From contig OZ025241.1 of NCBI GenBank assembly GCA_964019155.1, forward strand, positions 60,856,698 to 60,920,697: a DNA stretch of 64,000 nt, read 5' to 3'. The position numbers and the translations under genes are program-made. A model generated the notes under the pieces. That model did no database searches, had not been told where the DNA came from, and was given only the letters and a program-made list of their open reading frames with translations. Source of the stretch: Osedax fenrisi. Lineage: Eukaryota; Annelida; Polychaeta; Sabellida; Siboglinidae. Shown piece by piece: positions 32,731 to 46,016 of this stretch (positions are counted from its first letter, which is position 1; every line of letters starts with the position of its first letter).

Positions 32731-33846
32731 CACAATATTATAAATAACTCACAATATGGATTTCGTAAACAATTAAATACAACTGATGCAATATTTAATC
32801 TGCAATCACAAATTACCAAAAGTATTAATTCTAATAAAATATGTGCATCTATCTTTATTGATTTCAGAAAAGCATTTGATACGGTAAACCATTCAATTTT
32901 AATTAAAAAGTTAGAAAATATTGGCATCCGTGGTATACCACTAAAATGGTTAAAAAATGATTTATCTGATCGATCTCAAATTGTATTATATAATGATGTA
33001 TACTCAGACATAGCTACTATAATTTGTGGAGTACCCCAAGGAACTATTCTTGGACCTATTTTATTTGTAATATATATTAATGATTTAGTAAATGCATCTA
33101 ATATATTTAAATTTACCATGTTTGCTGACGATACCACATTATTTATTGATGATAGTTCAATTGTTTCATTATCAAGAAATATAAATATGGAATTATCAAA
33201 ATTAAATAACTGGTTTATTGATAACCGGTTATCATTGAATACTGATAAAACCAATTACATTCTATTTAATTGTAAAGAAAACATGAATATACAAATAAAT
33301 AAAAATAATATAAAAAGGGTAACACATATAAAATGTCTTGGTGTAATTATTGATAACAAACTAAGTTGGAAATATCATATTTCATATCTAAGAGCTAAAC
33401 TGAATAAAATAATCTGGATAACTAGTAAAGTCGCAAGATTATTAAATTTCAAAGCTCTAACAATGATATATACATCTTTATTCCTTCCTCACATTAATTA
33501 TGCTAATATAATATGGGGCAATACATATATATCTAATACAAATTGTATCCTGTTACAACAAAAAAAAATGTTGAGAATAATTTGTAATAAAAAAATTCAT
33601 GACCATACTAATATTTTATTTAAAAATATAAATACTCTTAAATTTTGTGACCTTGTTGAAAAAAACACTAGTATATTCATGTACAATAAATTCTACTCGT
33701 CTTCATCATTATTTTTTAAAAAGAAAAATATAATATATAATATTCGTGATTCCTTAATTTTTGAAATAGAATTATGCAGAAAAAATTTCTTATTATTTTC
33801 TTTAGTTTTTAATGGACCAAAAACATGGAATAATAATAAACTCTGA
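32731..33846 (+). CDS. Unbroken LINE reverse transcriptase fragment, 371 residues
   Basis: The open frame follows the TAA at 32728-32730 and has no ATG at its start; the first Met is well inside. Motifs in order: NNSQYGFRKQLNTTDAIF, SIFIDFRKAFDTVNHS (motif A), CGVPQGTILGPILFVIYIND (motif B), FADDTTLF (motif C, 33121) and CLGVIIDNKLSWKYHI. A jockey-type C-terminal tail with LPHINYANIIWGN and LLQQKKMLRIICN follows. The RT fingers and endonuclease upstream are missing, so it is 5'-truncated. The frame is intact over 372 codons, the best kept RT in the window, which points to a recent insertion. The lineage is jockey/CR1-like and near the remnant at 11700-12905. Confidence 0.9.
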   Translation, partial: HNIINNSQYGFRKQLNTTDAIFNLQSQITKSINSNKICASIFIDFRKAFDTVNHSILIKKLENIGIRGIPLKWLKNDLSDRSQIVLYNDVYSDIATIICGVPQGTILGPILFVIYINDLVNASNIFKFTMFADDTTLFIDDSSIVSLSRNINMELSKLNNWFIDNRLSLNTDKTNYILFNCKENMNIQINKNNIKRVTHIKCLGVIIDNKLSWKYHISYLRAKLNKIIWITSKVARLLNFKALTMIYTSLFLPHINYANIIWGNTYISNTNCILLQQKKMLRIICNKKIHDHTNILFKNINTLKFCDLVEKNTSIFMYNKFYSSSSLFFKKKNIIYNIRDSLIFEIELCRKNFLLFSLVFNGPKTWNNNKL

Positions 33847-34740
33847 CATAAAAAAATCAAAATCAAAATCATTTTTCGCAAAAAAAATTCATGACAAATT
33901 CATCGATAATTACAATTAATCCAATAATTCAAACATTTACATTTATAAAAAAAAAATATTTTATCTTTTCTTTTATGTTATAATTTTCAACCTGACATTT
34001 ATATAAAAATTGTTTGTATTACTCTTCTAGTAAAATAACTATGTTTACCCTTTAGACCTATATATAAAAATAAAAAACTTTAAAAAAATAATAATTTTAT
34101 TCTTATTGACTATATAAATATATTCTTGATAATAAAATATATATTTTTTTTAATCCTTTTAAACTTTTATATAAAAATTATCCTCATTGTTTTGCTATTT
34201 TGTTCTCAGTTATAATTTTAAACTTGACCTTTATATAAAAATTTTAAAAATCCTTACAAAATATTTTTTAATGACTTTAATAAAATTATTTGTTTTTAAC
34301 TTGACCTTTATATAAAAATAACAACTTTAAAAAAAAAAAAAAAAAAAATAATAATAATAATAATGTTAATCTTCTTACTGCCTTTTATAATACAATATTT
34401 TGTTGTTAATAATTTTAGACTTCTATATACAAATTATACTCATATACAAATTAATAAATAGTTATTTTATTTATATTCTAATGACATTTATTGAAAATTA
34501 CTTTTTATCACTTTTGACTTCTATATGATTTTTATTTATATATTTTTTTATAAATCTTAGTTTGTTGTTGTTGTTCAGTATGGTTTCCTCGTCTTTTTAT
34601 TTATTATATTCGTATTATTATTTAGTATCGAAATTTAAATTATTTTAATGATATTTTTGTATTTTTATTTTTTTATACTTACACTAATTTTATTTATTTT
34701 TATCTTTTATTTTATAGTTTATTTAATTATTAAATGATGA
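33847..34740 (+). repeat. LINE 3' UTR with repeated TTTATATAAAAAT
   Basis: The block TTGACCTTTATATAAAAAT or variants recur at about 33993, 34052, 34160, 34228 and 34301, roughly every 60-110 bp. An A run (34329-34349) is followed by (AAT)n. This probably is the 3' UTR of the LINE whose RT ends at 33846. Its true end is uncertain. Confidence 0.55.
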
Positions 34741-35504
34741 ATTAATCAATAACGAGTTGACATATATCACCATTTTATCATATTATATTTATCTTAGTGT
34801 AAACAGGAAGTCAACCTTATTATTATTATATATATTTTATATTCCACAATATTCACATTTCATTATATTTATATAATGGAATTACATTATTTGATATCTG
34901 TCAACAAGTTAAATTAAGGGTAATTGTCTCGACAAGCAGAAATGCTTCTACAATTACCCAGGTACCTAAATCTGATAATAATAATAATAATAATATTGAT
35001 AGGTAGATAGATATATGTCTATTAATAAACATATTAATATATAATATATAAAATATTCGGAAAAATTCGAATAAAACTAAAATAGTTGTAAAAACTAATG
35101 TAAACTCGAAATCAAACATGAGTGAATCCTACAATTGATACTACTGAAATAGACTGGATAATAATTTACCAGAATAACCCTACAAAAACCTATTTATAAC
35201 ATTAGTTTATATAAATAATTGAATTGACAATATAAATATCATAAAACTATATATTAGTCATCTATAATATTATCAAATATATATTAGTAAATATAATATC
35301 AATTATTATAGGATATAATATTCATTGTATTCCACAGGGTATACTTTTATTATATGATAGTAAACAATTATTTTCTTATACATTTATTGGATACTTTGAT
35401 AATATAAATGAGTTTTTATTTTATTAAATAATTATTTATTTATAATAGTTAATAAAACGTTTATTTTAAAATATAAGTTATTAAGTTATTAAGTAGGTAC
35501 CTAT
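34741..35504. other. AT-rich spacer
   Basis: No coding or element structure recognised. Small (AAT)n tract at 34978-34995. Confidence 0.4.
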
Positions 35505-35735
35505 ATTATAGTTTACCTATCTATTTTTTATTGATTATAGCAATTCCTGATTCTGCATTGTTGCCGTACCCGACCCGGCTTTGCTATGTTTTTCATTGTT
35601 TACATATCTATTTTTTATTAATTATAGCATTTCCAGATTCTGAATTGCTGCTGTACCCGACCCGGCTTAATTAAACACCTATTGGAACGTATATTTTTAC
35701 CCATAAATAAACACCTAGTGGAACGTATATTTGTA
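35505..35735 (+). repeat. Two nested tandem duplications
   Basis: A ~87-bp unit ending GTACCCGACCCGGCTT occurs at about 35511-35593 and 35599-35668. It is followed by a ~38-bp unit, AAACACCTA(T/G)TGGAACGTAT then TT(T/G)TACCCATA, present twice. Confidence 0.8.
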
Positions 35736-36002
35736 CCCATATACAGTAAAAAAGAAACGTAAAACAATTCATTCATTTATTACACGAACAATACACAACA
35801 TACGGATATGATATAATACGTGAATAATATATATATAATAATACACTGGGAATGCAATGGTATATTTGTAATGATAATAATATAAGTATGTATACATATA
35901 TGATCATATATGATTATAATATACATATATAGTATATAGTATGCGAATATAGAGGTTTCTGTTAATTAAATATCACAGTTTATAATGCCATATATATATA
36001 TA

Positions 36003-36451
36003 TACGAAATTCACAAAGATGATACTAGATCCTAGAGATTATGTTTAATATACTCATGGAGATATTCACCATATCCAAGCAGGAATATCATCTTGTTTAT
36101 TCTGTTTATTATAAATTGTATATTAATATAAATCAATTATGCTGACAATATCATATGTATATGTGTATACTATAACTAGTTGTGTATAATGAATAATAGA
36201 CTAGCTGGACCATACAAGTGCAACACAGGTACAAGGTATCGCGTGGTAAAGATATACCTTAGCCAATCAGGGATGGCTGCGTTCCCTAGTCACACACGCA
36301 GTGCATGCGTCAACCTGATTCACGCAGTAAACATGTTACATAATGGGACGTCAGATATCTAGTTCGTTAGCTAGATATGAAACGTAATTTACATAATTAC
36401 ACACACGTACAATGTACGTCGTACATGCACGTACTATGTATAGATATATAA

Positions 36452-36491
<40 letters not shown>

Positions 36492-36540
36492 GTATATATA
36501 TGTATAAAAGAAGTTATAGATATATAGGTGTACAATATTA

Positions 36541-36581
<41 letters not shown>

Positions 36582-37035
36582 GAGATACATTATATACTAA
36601 CTTATGTATTTTGACTATTCAATTTATCGGACTAGAAGCTGGCTTACAAGTGTAGATACATGGCATTCATGAATACGATACCGGAGGTGATCCCGGATAA
36701 CATACGGATGATGTCTAGGGCGATAATGGAGATGATCTTGAACATATTCATGAAGATATTCATCTAGCCAAGCAGGAAGAAAACTACTGATGATCTTAAT
36801 TATCCTGAAATTATAAATTGTATATTAATAAATCAATTATCATGACACAGTAATATGTATATTTGAATACTAACTTCTAAGCTTGCATCTTAACTATTAA
36901 ATGTGTCGTACTAGAAGCTGGATTACAAGTGTAGATACATGGCATTCACGAAGACGATACCGGAGGCGATCCTGGATAACATACGGAAGACGTGTATAGC
37001 GATAACGGGGATGATATTTAACATATTCATGAAGT
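36003..37035 (+). repeat. Triplicated ~280-bp unit with decayed coding-like core
   Basis: Units lie at about 36003-36180 (most diverged), 36600-36881 and 36882-37035. Each of the latter two contains CTAGAAGCTGG.TTACAAGTG and TACATGGCATTCA. The two short ATG frames on the + strand (35 and 32 residues) differ at nearly every second codon position. In the frame shifted by one base, however, most differences are third-position and silent (for example IHE.DDTGGDP and DNGDD), with TAA/TAG interruptions. That pattern suggests a once-coding unit that decayed. The segment 36181-36599 between the first two units holds a balanced-composition stretch (to about 36420) and TA arrays. Confidence 0.6.
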
Positions 37036-37386
37036 AATAATAATTAGTAATATTAATTAGTAAATTAGAATTCAATAATTATTAAAATAATATATAATTA
37101 ATAATATACAATTAATTAATAATAATTAATAATAATTATTTATAAATAATTATTAACATAATATATAATTAATATTTAATTCATTATTATTAATTAATAA
37201 TAATTACTGATAAATAATTATTAACATAATATATAATTAATAATTATTAATATATAATTAATTGTTATTAATTAATAATAAGTATTGATAAATAATTATT
37301 AATTAGTAAATTAGAATTGAATAATTAATAATTATTAAAATAATATATAATTAATAATTAATAATTTTACGGCACTAATGTATATA

Positions 37387-37435
<49 letters not shown>

Positions 37436-37442
37436 ACATATG

Positions 37443-37484
<42 letters not shown>
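37036..37484. repeat. AT-only satellite-like stretch plus (TA)n arrays
   Basis: Repeated AATAATTATTAACATAATAT blocks with about 70-90 bp spacing, then two TA arrays. The second array ends nine bases from the stop codon of the RTE-like LINE. Confidence 0.75.
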
Positions 37485-37485
<1 letters not shown>

Positions 37486-40400
37486 CCTTACCTTACCAGG
37501 TCGAGCTTGCTCGGCAGTTTTTGACTCTCTTCTTCCATTCATCCTTATCGTCCATCGCAGTATTCAGTTCATTTACATTACACAATGTATCCATGAGTTG
37601 ATCAACGTATGTTATTCGCGGCCGTCCTCTTTTTCTCTCACCATAGGTTGCCATAGAATAATATCTGATTCCAGTTCGCGCTTATTTCTCCAACAGTGTC
37701 CAGAAAAACGAAGTCTTTGATGTCGTATCGACGTGCATATATCCGGTATATTTGCATATATTTCTTTATTGGTAGGATGGTCCTTCCAAGACCTGCTTAG
37801 TATTGCCCGTAATATGCGAGTATAGTTTCCACTTAGTCTTTTTTCCAGAGCTTTTGTGAGTGTCCAAATTACAGATCCATATACCAATACCGACTCAACA
37901 GTTGCTCTGAAGAAATTTCTTTTAATTCTATCCGGTAACCTAGATTTCTAAATGGCATTCATTTGTTTAAAGCTGTCCAGCTTTTAGCCAGTCTTATATT
38001 CATATCATTTTCTGATGATTAAATATAGCTTCCAAGATACTTGAAATCGGATACTTTTTTAATGTCCTTGCCATTTAGGCTTTTCATTTTTTCCTTGATT
38101 TATGCTTATGAATTCGGTCTTACCTGCATTTATATTCAAACCAATCTCTTTTGCCGTATTTTCAATTTTATGTAGAAGAATTGTAGCTTCGCTCGTTTTA
38201 TCAGTTACTATGGCTAGATCATCTGCATAATCGACATCTGTCATTTTTATTGCTAGATATCTTCTGCTCTTTCTCTCAGAGAAGGTAAAACCAAGAAAAT
38301 TATCTCGATCAAGTGACATTTCAAGACATAGTCAATACATATTATAAAAAGAAATGGTGCTAGTGTATCACCTTGTAACACACCTCCTGTTATAGTTATA
38401 AATTCCGTATCGCCATCATCTGATCTCACAATTGATTTAGTATCTTTATAAGTTATCATAATTGCATTTATGATCTTTTCAGGTATTCCATATGCTTTAA
38501 GAATCTCTGCCATCTTTTCTCGATGTATGGAATCGAAAGCTTTGGAGAAATCAATAAAAAAGAGTGTAGCTGTTAGATTCTTTTCGTTTTCACCTTCAAT
38601 GATCCTTATAACCGTGAGTATTTGGTCAGTAGTAGATCTATTAGTTCTAAAACCATTTTGGTTTTTTCTTAATATCTTATCTACTTCAGGACTTACTTTA
38701 TTTAAAAGCATTAGATTATATATATTTGCAGCTATACATGTTTATTTTATATAAGTGATACCACGATAGTTGTTTGTAGAAGTTACATCTCCTTTCTTTG
38801 GTAGCGGTATTATACAGCCTTTATTCCATATACTGATAGTGTTTTGCTCATATACTTCATTGCAGGAAAATAGTAAGATTTCTTGAAATTTGGATATTTT
38901 CCAGATTTCCACAGGAATTTCATCTAACCCACATGCTTTTCAATTTTTGATACTTTTTATAGCCTTTTCTAGTTCATATTTCGTAAAGATTCCAGTTTCT
39001 ATATTCAAAAAAATTGAAATATTTGTTATAGTTGATGTTTTTGATTCAGTTGGTTTTCCTAAAAGATCTTTGAAATGATTGTGTCATAACTTTATTCTTT
39101 CTTCACCACTTGTTGATTTTATCTTAGGTTTATTGTTCTTTTTCCTGCTAGTTATATCATTTACTACTTTCCAGGAACATGCTGATTTTTGGTTTGATAC
39201 TGCACATTTGATTTCATCTATTTTCGACTGAAGGTAGATTTCTTGCTGAGTATCGTATGTATCATATAGTGCTCTTTGTGATAGATAATAGGAATTAATA
39301 TTTTCTATAGTTGAGCAAGAGTTCTTTAATTGAGCTTCTGTTTTTAGCATATCCCATTTTAAACATATATCGGGATTCTCCCAGGGAGATATCTTTTTAT
39401 GTTTTTCTTTGAAGGGGATGATATCAATTGCAGTTTCTCTAGAAGAAGTTTCAAAATGGTCATACAAAGTATTTGTTGATATGTTGGATGTTTCATCGTT
39501 AAGATTTTCAAACTTTTTTAAGACTTCGCAAATAAACTTTTTTTGAATATAAGGATTCTTTAGAGTTGTCCAATCATAGATTGGTGTTTTGATAGTATTT
39601 TTTTTGTTTGATCTTAAACTTAATTTAAGATGGGCAGATACAATTCTATGGTCTTATGCTATACTTTCAAACGATCCATAAGCTCTACAGTTTTTGCTGC
39701 TATTTTTCCATTTTCTATTAATCATTATATAGTTAAGCTGTACTTTATTTTCATTTGGTGACTTATGTGTCCATAGCTTGTCTTTCCTTTTCTATTAATA
39801 AGTGTTAAGACATAGTAGATTATTTTCTAAAATGTAATCTTTGAGAAAGAACCAATTTCTGTTTGATACTTCATGCAATGAGAACATGAATCCATGTTGA
39901 ATGCCAAGATGAACATTAAAGTATCCAGAAATGATCAACACATTATGTTTTGGAATTTGTTTGTGGCAGAATTATAGAATATCATAGAAATTGTCTATTT
40001 CCATGGGATCCGATACGTTTGTAGGGCTATAACATACTATGATAGATGTTTGTGGGTTTCCATTAAAATTGACGATTATTATCCTTTTGGATACTAAAGT
40101 AACGTTTACAAGAGAATTAAATGATGTCTTGTTAATTAGAATACCGATTCCACCTGTAGAAGCGTTTACATTGTTTTTCCATGCTGAACCTGTTATCATA
40201 TGCCATTCTCTAATAGAATATTCTTTTGTATCGACATCCTCGTGTATAAATCTATGTTCTTGCAAACAAATTATATCGAGTTACGTAGCATTTGCTGATG
40301 CAATTATTTAAGACATTTTATTTTCATTTATTAATGTCCGTACATTGAAGGTGGCAACTCTGAGAACTCTACTTGCTTTCATTAGAGATACATTTCGTAT

Positions 40401-40680
40401 TGATTTGATTTGATTTTTACATTTAAACTCAGTAGCTAACTTATCGACTGCAACCTGAGTAGGAATTGCAGGACGCGCTCCTTGTTCCGCGCGACGAGCG
40501 ATGCGGGATGAAGATATTTGGAAGTCGTAGTCATTTTGCTTTCGGTGGCTAGTAAATAATGTGCGGTCGCTACTCCATACACATTTGCGTAACCCTGCGT
40601 GGGTGACTAACAGGTACTGTGCCTTGCCAAAAGGCATCCTGGATTTTTATCCGGCACAGCTTATTGGTTATTCGATGCTA
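37486..40680 (-). mobile_element. RTE-like LINE, nearly full length, inactivated
   Basis: Reads leftward over about 3.2 kb, the usual RTE length. Order: MPFGKAQYLLVTHAG leader (from 40637), VLRVATFNVRTL and CLQEHR (endonuclease start), SAWKNNVNASTGGIGILINK, then INRKWKN..DHRIVSAHLKL (endonuclease end). A linker (39467-39084) follows, then NQNGFRTNRSTTDQILTV, FFIDFSKAFDSIHREKM (motif A) and GVLQGDTLAPFLFIICIDYV (motif B). VDYADDLAIVTD (motif C, about 38225) and RLRFSGHCWRN come next, and the C-terminus NCRASSTW stops at 37493. Stops and frameshifts (for example at 40308, 38253 and around 37900-38050) inactivate it. The 3' end is GGTAAGGTAAGGTAA, a short tandem tail as in RTE elements. The RTE assignment rests on order and size. 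Confidence 0.88.
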
Positions 40681-41055
40681 ACCATTATATCTAATGGCCT
40701 TTCCCCTATCTGTAACCTGATGAGCCGATAGGTTGGAGTTGTCATCACCACATAAGTATATATGTTTATATTTAACAATAAGATTATTATATTACCTTAT
40801 TAAATCAACTTGTAGTATATGATAAACAATCTAAATATTGATAAATTGTTAATATAGGAAGTATTATCCAACAAAGTAAATAAACAATACCGTTAATTTC
40901 AATTTTCGCGCCAAACACAATTACATGCACCGTGGGTGATGCAACGGGATAAGGTCCCGTAGGGTGCCCTTTGGGCGTGTCTTGTCGCAACGCTTAATTT
41001 CACACATTATCACTACATGTATGATATAATACATTGGTTGTATGCTATGAACATT

Positions 41056-41095
<40 letters not shown>

Positions 41096-41290
41096 TATAT
41101 ATATATATATAATCATATTATTAATAATTGTTTTAACTAATTTATCTTATATACATATTTCAAGATAATAATGTATATTTCCAAACTAATGAACTAATTA
41201 GTTCATTAGTGCATTAGTACTTTAATATGGGATGTGAAATAAATCACATAAATATTAAACAGAAATAAGAGTATACATTAAAACTATTAG

Positions 41291-41343
<53 letters not shown>

Positions 41344-41831
41344 GTGTGTATGTATGTGTATGTGTGTATGTGTGTATGCTTGCGTATGTATATATTATAC
41401 AATTATATTGATAATAATTCTTATTGATAAGAGATATATTTTATAAAATATAATAATGCACAATAGATATCGCTGTTGTAATATCCAATGTGTTTATTTG
41501 ACCTATACAATATACAAATTTGAATATATATTGAATACATAAATTAATGATATCCAAAGTGTTTATTTGACCTATATAATATACAAAATTGGAACGTTGT
41601 TATATATGTTACGTTGACGGGAAACATGTTTGGTTGCTTGGGATATAGATTTTTAGATTTTAGCAGGCCATATAAAGTGGTATTAGTGATGTCTCCTCGG
41701 ATCGAAATCATATGCTAAGTAGTGATGAATTCCAGAAAATTCCAATAAATCGGTATAACATAAATAAGTAAAGTAAATAATAATAATAATACATTTAAAT
41801 AAATACATTAACGTATTTATCACGCCTAGGT
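40681..41831. other. Spacer with a GC-richer island and microsatellites
   Basis: Segment 40681-40750 may be 5' UTR of the LINE. At 40900-41000 a GC-richer patch holds TTTCGCGCC and the inverted pair ACGGGATAAGGTCCCGT. TA, TG and TATG arrays lie at 41060-41110 and 41300-41380. A ~45-bp word (ATATCCAA.GTGTTTATTTGA) is duplicated at about 41480 and 41550. No gene seen. Confidence 0.5.
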
Positions 41832-44800
41832 CTACAATACATGTAATGATCCACAATCAGATACATGGCTTGGCTGTTTATTCCATTCCGTAGATATATG
41901 TTCCCAATTCGTTTTCCTATGGGATCGATGTATCTTTATTGATGGTCCTTGTAGTTTTAAATCGTAACAGTCAAGGTAGTGCACTCGATCGACATCAACT
42001 GGTCCGTAAATAAATGTATACCCAAGTATAAGATCAGCATATAGTCTGAGATATGAGAATGATTTTAGTTTAAACAATATTAGCTTGTCTGTATAATTAC
42101 ATGTTTGTAGATTTCACCTATACAATAATTGTTTAATTAAATATCTTTGTACATTTTCAATAATGTTCTTATTACCAATACATATGTCATGCGTATTACG
42201 AATAGAGAAATTGTATTCCAATATAGGATTTGCATATAACAATATATGTATAACGATATATGTATGACAATATATAACACGATATATACCATTTTAATAT
42301 GAATGTTACAAGTAACATAAAGTAATTATAATGTTAAACTATAGTTACAAAACATATAAATAACATATTAATTACTGAATAAGTTTTATTACGGATATTA
42401 TTAATATGCAAATTAAAACTCAAATAATTACTGATTGTTATGCCCAGATCATTATAAAGAGAGAACATTTATAAAATATAATTATCCATAATGTAATTAA
42501 ACAGCTAAGGATGTAGATGTTCAGCAGTTTTTAGCATCATCTGCAAATAGAGAAATTGAGAGATGAAGTTTAATTATACTTGGGAGATCATTAATATATA
42601 TTAAGCATATGTGCAAGCATTTTCTATAGCAATGGTCCAATAATATACCATTGTGGTACCCCAGATACGACATCTTTAAGTTTTAACGACTAGAGTTAAT
42701 TGCAGGTTATGTGGTAGTTTGCCAAAGGCTTTAGAAATGTCAATGTATGTAATATCTGAAACCTTAGAATTTTCTTTAGAAATTATGATATTTCTAAAGA
42801 ACTTCAATAGTTTTAACTCTGTAGATTTCCCAGATAAAAATCCAAATTACTCATAATTTCTAAGATTATTTTACGTAAGTAGAATGACATACGATAGGTA
42901 AGCATTTTACCAAACACAATAAGATTATTTGATAGTAGACTATAATTAACTGTAATTAACTAATTAACATGTAGAGATGGATCACCTTTCTTAAACTTTG
43001 GAATTATGTATGATATGTTCCAAATATCTGGACAAAAACCTTCTTCTAGAAAATGTATAAATATTAAACAAAGCGGAGTAAATATTTCAAAATACATATT
43101 TCATATGATAATTTGTTGAGCAAACCTTTAGGGATACCATCAAGTGTCATTGATTTGTTAGGTACAAAAACAAAGATATTTTCTATCATTCTCAGGCGAA
43201 GTTGGGAATGAATCAAATATATTAAAATAAAATAAATATTATTTAATGAAGGTAATATGGATTCTAAGCTATGATTGAAAACATATATAAATTGATGTGT
43301 AAGGAATTCCATCTTTTAAAAATCATTACATATAATAGTATTACCAATATGTTATTTCAAGGGAGAAATATTATCTTTACTATGTAGTTTCTTATTTAAA
43401 TATTAAAAAAAGGAATTTTTATCATTGGCATCAAGTATTTGATACGTATGATATATGTAATATGCATATTATATTGTTTAATTAAGTTCCATTGAAAACT
43501 GATTTTGTGATTTATGCCATTTTTTATATGAGGTATTATCTAATTTAGATAATTGATGACAATACTCTATTACATTTATTTAACAATTGTCTAAGGTGCA
43601 ACGGATATTTGTATTTGTGATTTTTATATTTAGGTATATATTGGTTGCATATATCCATAATAATATTAATAAATGTATTCAGCAACTGGGAATTTTGAAT
43701 ATACTTATTTAATATTTAGTCCAATTGATAATGGATAATTGTAATTAAATTAATGTTATATCAGCCTTTGTGTAGTTTAATTTATTTAAATGTAAATTGG
43801 ATTGTACATATGCTGTTGTTAATTGATTAGAATCATTAAGAATATGCGACATTATTGATAAGTGATAACTTGTATAATTATCATAGTTGAATGGGCATAG
43901 TTCAGAGATTGAAAATAAAATAAGATTATTATTAGTTAGAATTATATCCACAATATTAGATTTACGTTTAGTAAATGTAACAAATTGAATAAGTGAATAT
44001 CTAATTGCATAGTTTTTTTAAACGGTATAGTAGTATCACAAGTTAACCAGTCAAGTACAGGTAGATTGAAGTTTATATAGAATATAGTAATATCCGTACT
44101 ATTAAGTATACTAGACATTATATTATATAATTCTATAGTATAGTTAAGAATCATATTCAGTGGCCTGTAAATACAGGGTATATAATTAAATAATTTGATA
44201 CATACGAATTCAAATGTATGATTAGTAAATTGATTTAATCAAAAATAATTCTATTTTATATTAATAATTTATTAAAAATTTATTAATTATTTATTTTATA
44301 ATTAAACTAGTATACTACCACCACGACTATTTGAGGATCTATCCAATCCGTATAAATTATTACTATTATTGGGTAGAAATAGAGAATAAAATATATTGTC
44401 AATTAGCTAGGTTTCAGTGATGATTAAAATATTATAAAAAACCCTATTCAGTAATGTAATTAGCATAGATAATGTATTGCATAGACTGAATTGTTTTGAT
44501 TAGTGAATTTATGATGACAATTAGTCAATTAGGATTTGTTTTATGATTATGATTATTTTTAGATAAGCTTATAGTTTTCCCGTTTGCAAATTCTGTATCA
44601 GAGAATTTTAATTCATAATTACAGTCAATCATAACATTATAAACTTTGATCGAGAAATATCTAACTTTATAGTCCGATGTTCTAAAATTAAATACAAATT
44701 TCCAATTACAAGGTTTATTATTAACTTCTGTAATTATAATACGACGTTTTAATCTATATTCATAAGATATATCAGGCCTTACAAATATATTACTATAATC

Positions 44801-45000
44801 TGTATTTTTATTTGAAATACTATTACATTTCATTATAACAATTGCACAGCGAAATGTATGGAGAAAATTTTAAATTTATGAATTGGTATCGTTGTTGAGT
44901 TAATTTTAGTGAAGCTTATTGATTTAATATTTAATTCTAAATCATTTAATAGAGATTTAATAGTATTTTCATGTAGTATTCCAAAATCAACAACAAATTA
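41832..45000 (-). pseudogene. Decayed full-length-like LINE (endonuclease plus RT)
   Basis: Reads leftward. ENTIKSLLNDLELNIKSI (about 44985-44930) comes before the endonuclease. The endonuclease start is ILIITET and LPNNSNNLYGLDRSSNSRGG (about 44440-44320), followed by INFNLPVLDWLTCDT (44080, with the GDFN motif altered) and LDIILTNNNLILFSISELCP. The RT start is KSMTLDGIPKGLLNKL (about 43165) and CPDIW.ISYIIPKFKKGDPS. Motif B is damaged (SGVPQWYIIGPLL), and the C-terminus is at 42077-41832. Many stops. It is older than the other LINEs here. Confidence 0.75.
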
Positions 45001-45128
45001 ATTAACCAAAGTAGATGTATTAGGTTGCGATTGGTTATAATTGGTTGTAAAATAGGTGTAATAAAGTGTAAATACACCATTTATTTGTTCTATCGGTGTA
45101 ATGCGTTGTTATTACACCCACAAATATA

Positions 45129-45982
45129 GGGGAAGTAACCGAATACGGACAGTGCCCGAATACGGACACTCTCGGTATCTCAGAAACCATAAATCCTACA
45201 AAAAATATTAATGAATAAAATATTCATAATTATAAAAATAGTCTAAAAAAGTATTTTTTATTTTTTAATTATTCAAAATATTGCTAATATATCCAATAAA
45301 CTGATTTTTTTATTACGTTTTTAAATTTATGAAAAAAAATTTCAACTTAAAACCTTCTCAAGAATATACAAATGTATCAATATAAAATATAACATTATAT
45401 TATTATATATCTAATTTCTATATTTGGTATCAAATATTCATTAAGTTATAAGCATATATCTTGAGGTCACATACGTTCCTAATACGGACACTCTAAATGT
45501 TTTAATACGGACACCCTGTAACCAATAAACGCACAGCTTATGAACTATTCTGATTTTCAGAAAAATCGCGTGCGTTATAATATTAATACTATCAATAAAG
45601 TTAATTCTAAAAAAATTATTATTTAGACACTTAAATTGTATTATTTATTAAAAAATAATAAAAATAAATAAAATATTAACTAATTAAATTACAATATATT
45701 TTTCATCAAATTAGTTATAAATAGCGTAATTGTAATTTGTCTGATTGATTCATCAATAATGTATAGTTTATCTAGTGGTATAAAGGGTGTCCGTATTCGG
45801 ACATGGGTACCGAATACGGACACCCCCAATATCTATGGAATTAAAAGATTAAATAAAATTTTAAAATTAGAATAATATCTATAATCATATAATATTAATA
45901 TATTCTAATTTTTGAATACAAATAATGAGTCATAAAATGTTAAGACAATTTATTGTTAAAGTGTCCGTATTAGGTTACTTTC
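45129..45982. mobile_element. Non-autonomous TIR element, ATACGGACAC type
   Basis: An 854-bp element with left end GGGGAAGTAACCGAATACGG and right end, inverted, GAAAGTAACCTAATACGG. AATACGGACAC or its complement appears about seven times (near 45141, 45156, 45483, 45504, 45788, 45812, 45961). The word is followed once by TATCTCAGAAACCATAA, which aligns with the element at 5870-6616. No coding capacity. Copies of a GGTGTAATA.AGTGTAAATACACC repeat lie on both sides (about 45050 and 46030), so it may have inserted into that repeat. Confidence 0.72.
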
Positions 45983-46016
45983 ATATATATATATAATATA
46001 TTATAATTTAAAATGC

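Noticed and set aside
33693..33881. Minus-strand ORF opposite the LINE RT
   Set aside because: Shadow of the + strand RT frame.
38470..38754. + strand ORF over the RTE RT, and the similar ones at 38890 and 40039
   Set aside because: Shadows of the minus-strand LINE reading; no independent motif.
40715..40760. Hammerhead ribozyme at the RTE 5' end (CTGATGAG)
   Set aside because: The matching CGAAAC core box and stems are not present.
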